Assembly: GCA_003116975.1 (NCBI GenBank)
Contig: BGKB01000020.1
Location: 124,001 to 188,000, forward strand
Origin: Aurantiochytrium sp. KH105
Taxonomy: Eukaryota > Sar > Bigyra > Thraustochytrida > Thraustochytriidae
Direction of reading: 5' to 3'
Length of the DNA: 64,000 bases
In this document: positions 61,225-64,000 of the stretch, piece by piece
Position numbering within the stretch: position 1 is the stretch's first letter
How the letters are laid out: each line of letters starts with the position of its first letter
Notes under the pieces: model-generated
Database searches by the model: none
Told to the model about the DNA's origin: nothing
What the model saw: the letters and a program-made list of their open reading frames with translations, nothing else
Position numbers and translations under genes: made by a program

Positions 61225-63201
61225 GGTTAGCGAAATCAAATCAGATCAAATCAAATCAAATCGCGCGCGCCCGGACGATCGACGTCTGCTGCGGCTGGCT
61301 GACGCAGCTGAGCTCCCCAGCTCGCTGGCTGCCTCGGCTGCCTGTCGGCCTGCGCCCACCCGCGAGGTTGCTCGCCGAGCGCCTCGCGAGCAGTCAGGTC
61401 TGCTGTGCTGCGCGCGTGCCCTTCGCTCGAGCACGCCTCTCTCTCCTCTCCTCTCCTCTCCTCCCGCGATTGGAAGTCTAGTTGGTCTGCTAGGCCTGGC
61501 TAGGCCTGGGTCTAGTCTTTATATTTCGTCGTGCACTAGCCTAGCAGCCCTGCGCTGCTCTGCGTTGCCAGGCACGGACTGCCGCAGCGGTGCTCTGCGC
61601 TGCCGTGCGTGCTGTAGAGCGAGCGTGCAGAAAGAGAGAGGAGGGAGGCTCCGAAGAACGACGAGAGACAAGCCCGTGCCGCCGTCTCCATCTCTATGTG
61701 CGGCCTTGCTGCCGCGGCGGCTGGCCGAGCTTGCCTGCACGCGCCAAGCAGGCCAAAATGGATTTTCACTCAGACGATGACTGTCTGTGAGCCTGCCTGC
61801 CTGCCTGCCTGCCCGTGCTAGCTCATCTATTCTGACCCATGCATGAGATCCACGGCGACGATGAGGCGACGACGACGACGGTGATGCAGATGGATGGCCC
61901 TGCGAGCAGCAGCAGCAGCCACGCAGGGTGCCGGCAACGTGTCAGCCCGTGAATGAATCCAATCACAGTCAGGCAGTCTTTCTGAGAAAGTCACGCGGAC
62001 TGTCGCTGTGCAGAGCACTGCCCGTTGAAAAGTTGAACTCGTGCCGCGAACGGTGTGCGGAGGTGGAGATCTGCCCTACCCATCCCGGCAGCGCGTGGCG
62101 CTCGGCATGGCCACGGAGGGAGGGTCCAAGACGGCCTCTTCGATGCGTAAAAGGCTTTAAAGAAAAAGTTTGCCACATTTCCTGTGCTGCAGTTTCTTTC
62201 GAGATGGTGCGTCCTGGCTGCTGTAGAAACCGACCAGCCCTGGCCACAGTCTGTTCAGGCAGGCTGCGATGGATGGATGAGCCGCGCTCTTACAGTTCGT
62301 CGGAGCTAGGCCACACGAACCTTGGGACGCGCGACCTCGTTCATTTGCTCTAACACGATGTTACTCGATGTGATGTGCTTGATTTGACCGCCCGACGGGA
62401 CCAACGACGCCGGAGCTGACAAAGCAAAGCAGCCAGACATCGATCGTCCCCGCCTGCCGAGCGATGATGATATACAACCCTGGCAGACCGAGACTGACCG
62501 ACCACCGCCGCATGGACACACACACACACGCAGGGGGAGAGAGAGAGAGGTCGTGAGGAGCAGACCACCCACCGCACGGCGGGCGATGCGGCGGGCCTTG
62601 CAGATTGTACGACCGCTGCCATAGTGGCGATGCACCAAGTCGCGCGCGGGACCGACACGCGGGCACAGCGGCGCCCCAGCGCCTCCAAGTAATGGAAGAA
62701 ATTCGAGGCCAGCAGAGAACGCAGAGTCGCACAATGGCGGGCATTTCGCAAGCAAAGCGTCATCTCGGGCCGGTTGGTTGGTGCTGCACCACTGAGCCCC
62801 ACGCCCACAAAATCCAAAGCAGAAAAGAGAACTTTCACGGACTGTCCGCCGCACTCACTCGTCAGCCAGAAAGCTCGAGATTCAAGGCCTTCCGACGTTG
62901 CACAGCTCAGCAAACTTTGAAAACCCGCCGCGGGCGCGCGGGTCCTCCACCACTCTGCGAGGAAGGCTTCGCGATTGCGAAGCAAGCAAGCTAGCAAGCA
63001 AACAAGCAAGCAAAACGAGAGCTCGAGCGTAGAGCAGCGCAGTGCAGTTCACCAATCCTTGTCATCATCATTATTAGAAAGGAACGCGCGGACCCTGCGG
63101 CCGTTGCGACGCCGCCTCTGGTCCAAACGCACTCTTGCAAGACCGGCGCGCAGGAACAGCAACGGAGCACGCGTGAACACCACCACGACCAGCGCATCAA
63201 C
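61225..63201. other. 2 kb divergent spacer
   Basis: Upstream region of both flanking genes. It holds (AAATC)n at 61233-61262 directly before the 61224 start, (TCTCC)n at 61438-61463, two CTAGGCCT sites at 61490-61497 and 61500-61507, (CCTG)n at 61792-61812, a (CA)n run at 62516-62530 and (CAAG)n at 62984-63010. No gene was accepted. Confidence 0.5.
61233..61262. repeat. (AAATC)n array immediately upstream of a start codon
   Basis: About six copies of TCAAA, one altered to TCAGA, end nine bases before the ATG at 61224 (minus strand). This is the same placement as the (GACAA)n array before 8537, so it is probably part of the transcribed leader. Confidence 0.85.
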
Positions 63202-64000
63202 ATGGGGGCTTGCGTCTCTGCAAATGTGCAGAGCGTGCGCATGACAGCACATGTAAAGAAGGGGCGGGACGCACACAGAGGAGTTGGCTCTATGAAACGT
63301 CACGATAGCAGCGGAACCACCTCGAGCGAAAGCACAGCGAGCTTTTCGCAAGCCTCCCAAGTCGCAGACGGCGCGAGACGTGGCATCAGCAGCATTGAAA
63401 GTACAAACGTAAAAGCTCGTCATCAAAAGCCTGCTCTCGATGCTTCCCAGGGCGCTGATGCACTGAGCTCGACGCCGATTCCTTGTCACACGCCATGCCC
63501 CTCACCACGAACACGAACTCTATCCAATGAGGGATTCAGTCGTGTCGATGACGATGCTGGCGACAATCACGTCGAGACCATGGTCTCGGGGCGCTACGTT
63601 CAGGAGATTCCCTTTCCTCGACGCGACCCGCCTCCATCGCCAGCATCATCCGCCGTCTCGGAAAGAAAAGGGGCCACTGCTGAAACCACGACACAGAAAC
63701 AAGCATCTGATCACGATAAAGAGTCTCGCCAAGGCCGGTTAGCCTCGTTGTCAACCAAATCAGTTCCACTACGGCTGAACAAGGCTCGTGCGGATAGCCT
63801 CCCCATTCGATTACATCACAATGAGAGCTCAAAGACAACATCAGCGGCAGCAGCAGCAGCGCAAGAGGAGATTGACGAGTTCCGGGATCGCCTCGCCCTG
63901 ATGCGAAGATTTTACTCATGGAAAGAGATCCCCCTCGACTTTTTCGTCGACTCGCACGTCACCATTGAGGGCGCTGCATCGTGCTCAAGAAGACGAAAGG
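63202..64000 (+). CDS. Unknown protein with an N-myristoylation-type start (runs off window)
   Basis: Opens with ATG at 63202 and stays open to the window end (266 codons seen). The N-terminus MGACVSAN fits an N-myristoylation signal (Gly2, Ser6) with a neighbouring Cys4 for palmitoylation, so membrane attachment is likely. The next ~210 residues are Ser/Thr/Arg-rich and look disordered. Near residue 230 the sequence becomes ordered (EEIDEFRDRLALMRRFYSWKEIPLDFFVDSHVTIEG), probably the start of a folded domain cut off by the window edge. The N-terminal plan is common among membrane-tethered kinases and signalling proteins, but no domain is identifiable here. Confidence 0.65.
   Translation, partial: MGACVSANVQSVRMTAHVKKGRDAHRGVGSMKRHDSSGTTSSESTASFSQASQVADGARRGISSIESTNVKARHQKPALDASQGADALSSTPIPCHTPCPSPRTRTLSNEGFSRVDDDAGDNHVETMVSGRYVQEIPFPRRDPPPSPASSAVSERKGATAETTTQKQASDHDKESRQGRLASLSTKSVPLRLNKARADSLPIRLHHNESSKTTSAAAAAAQEEIDEFRDRLALMRRFYSWKEIPLDFFVDSHVTIEGAASCSRRRK

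Overview
The window reads as nuclear DNA from a GC-rich, intron-poor flagellated protist. The best guess is a thraustochytrid-type stramenopile (labyrinthulomycete), though that assignment is an inference from style and gene content, not from a marker gene. Eukaryotic evidence: GT-AG introns, SMC5, a myosin heavy chain, dynactin p150, IFT38/CLUAP1, a T7-type mitochondrial RNA polymerase, complex I NDUFV2 with a presequence, SFT2, and a peroxisomal enzyme ending in SKL. Genes are mostly single-exon. The five introns I can place all lie within the first ~200 coding bases. Spacers are long, GC-rich and crowded with 4-, 5-, 10- and 15-bp tandem repeats.

Layout. 0-5 kb: two SMC5-type ATPases in tandem on the minus strand, the first running off the window edge. 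6-9 kb: two divergent small one-membrane-span proteins that are paralogues of each other and of unknown function. 10-12.4 kb: NDUFV2 and an ankyrin-repeat protein, convergent. 13.4-18.2 kb: a myosin with a long acidic tail. 18.6-25 kb: a peroxisomal 3-hydroxyacyl-CoA dehydrogenase, an unknown acidic protein and a thermospermine-synthase-like aminopropyltransferase. 25.9-32.3 kb: a divergent pair, IFT38 and dynactin p150. 32.7-38 kb: an AGC kinase with an N-terminal myosin-tail (TH1) domain, and a glutamine-rich coiled-coil protein. 38.2-45.6 kb: a ZIP metal transporter, mitochondrial RNA polymerase and a small mitochondrial membrane protein. 47.9-49.2 kb: a PH-domain protein.

49.2-54.2 kb is a gene desert holding a ~19% GC island and a short, decayed reverse-transcriptase-like fossil. 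54.2-55.6 kb: a secreted, membrane-anchored protein joining a cupredoxin-like domain to a DUF305 domain. 56.3-61.2 kb: a DEK_C/double-SWIB chromatin protein, SFT2, and a disordered protein with repeated V/I-Q-T-D/E motifs typical of dynein light chain LC8 partners. The window ends inside a gene with an N-myristoylation-type start.

Themes: microtubule transport (IFT38, dynactin, possible LC8 hub), mitochondrial expression and respiration (POLRMT, NDUFV2), and metal handling (ZIP, cupredoxin-DUF305). No tRNA, rRNA or CRISPR array was found. The most promising candidates for undescribed biology are the divergent membrane-protein paralogues, the tandem SMC5 pair, the cupredoxin-DUF305 protein, the LC8-motif protein, and a CTAGGCCT motif recurring upstream of several genes.
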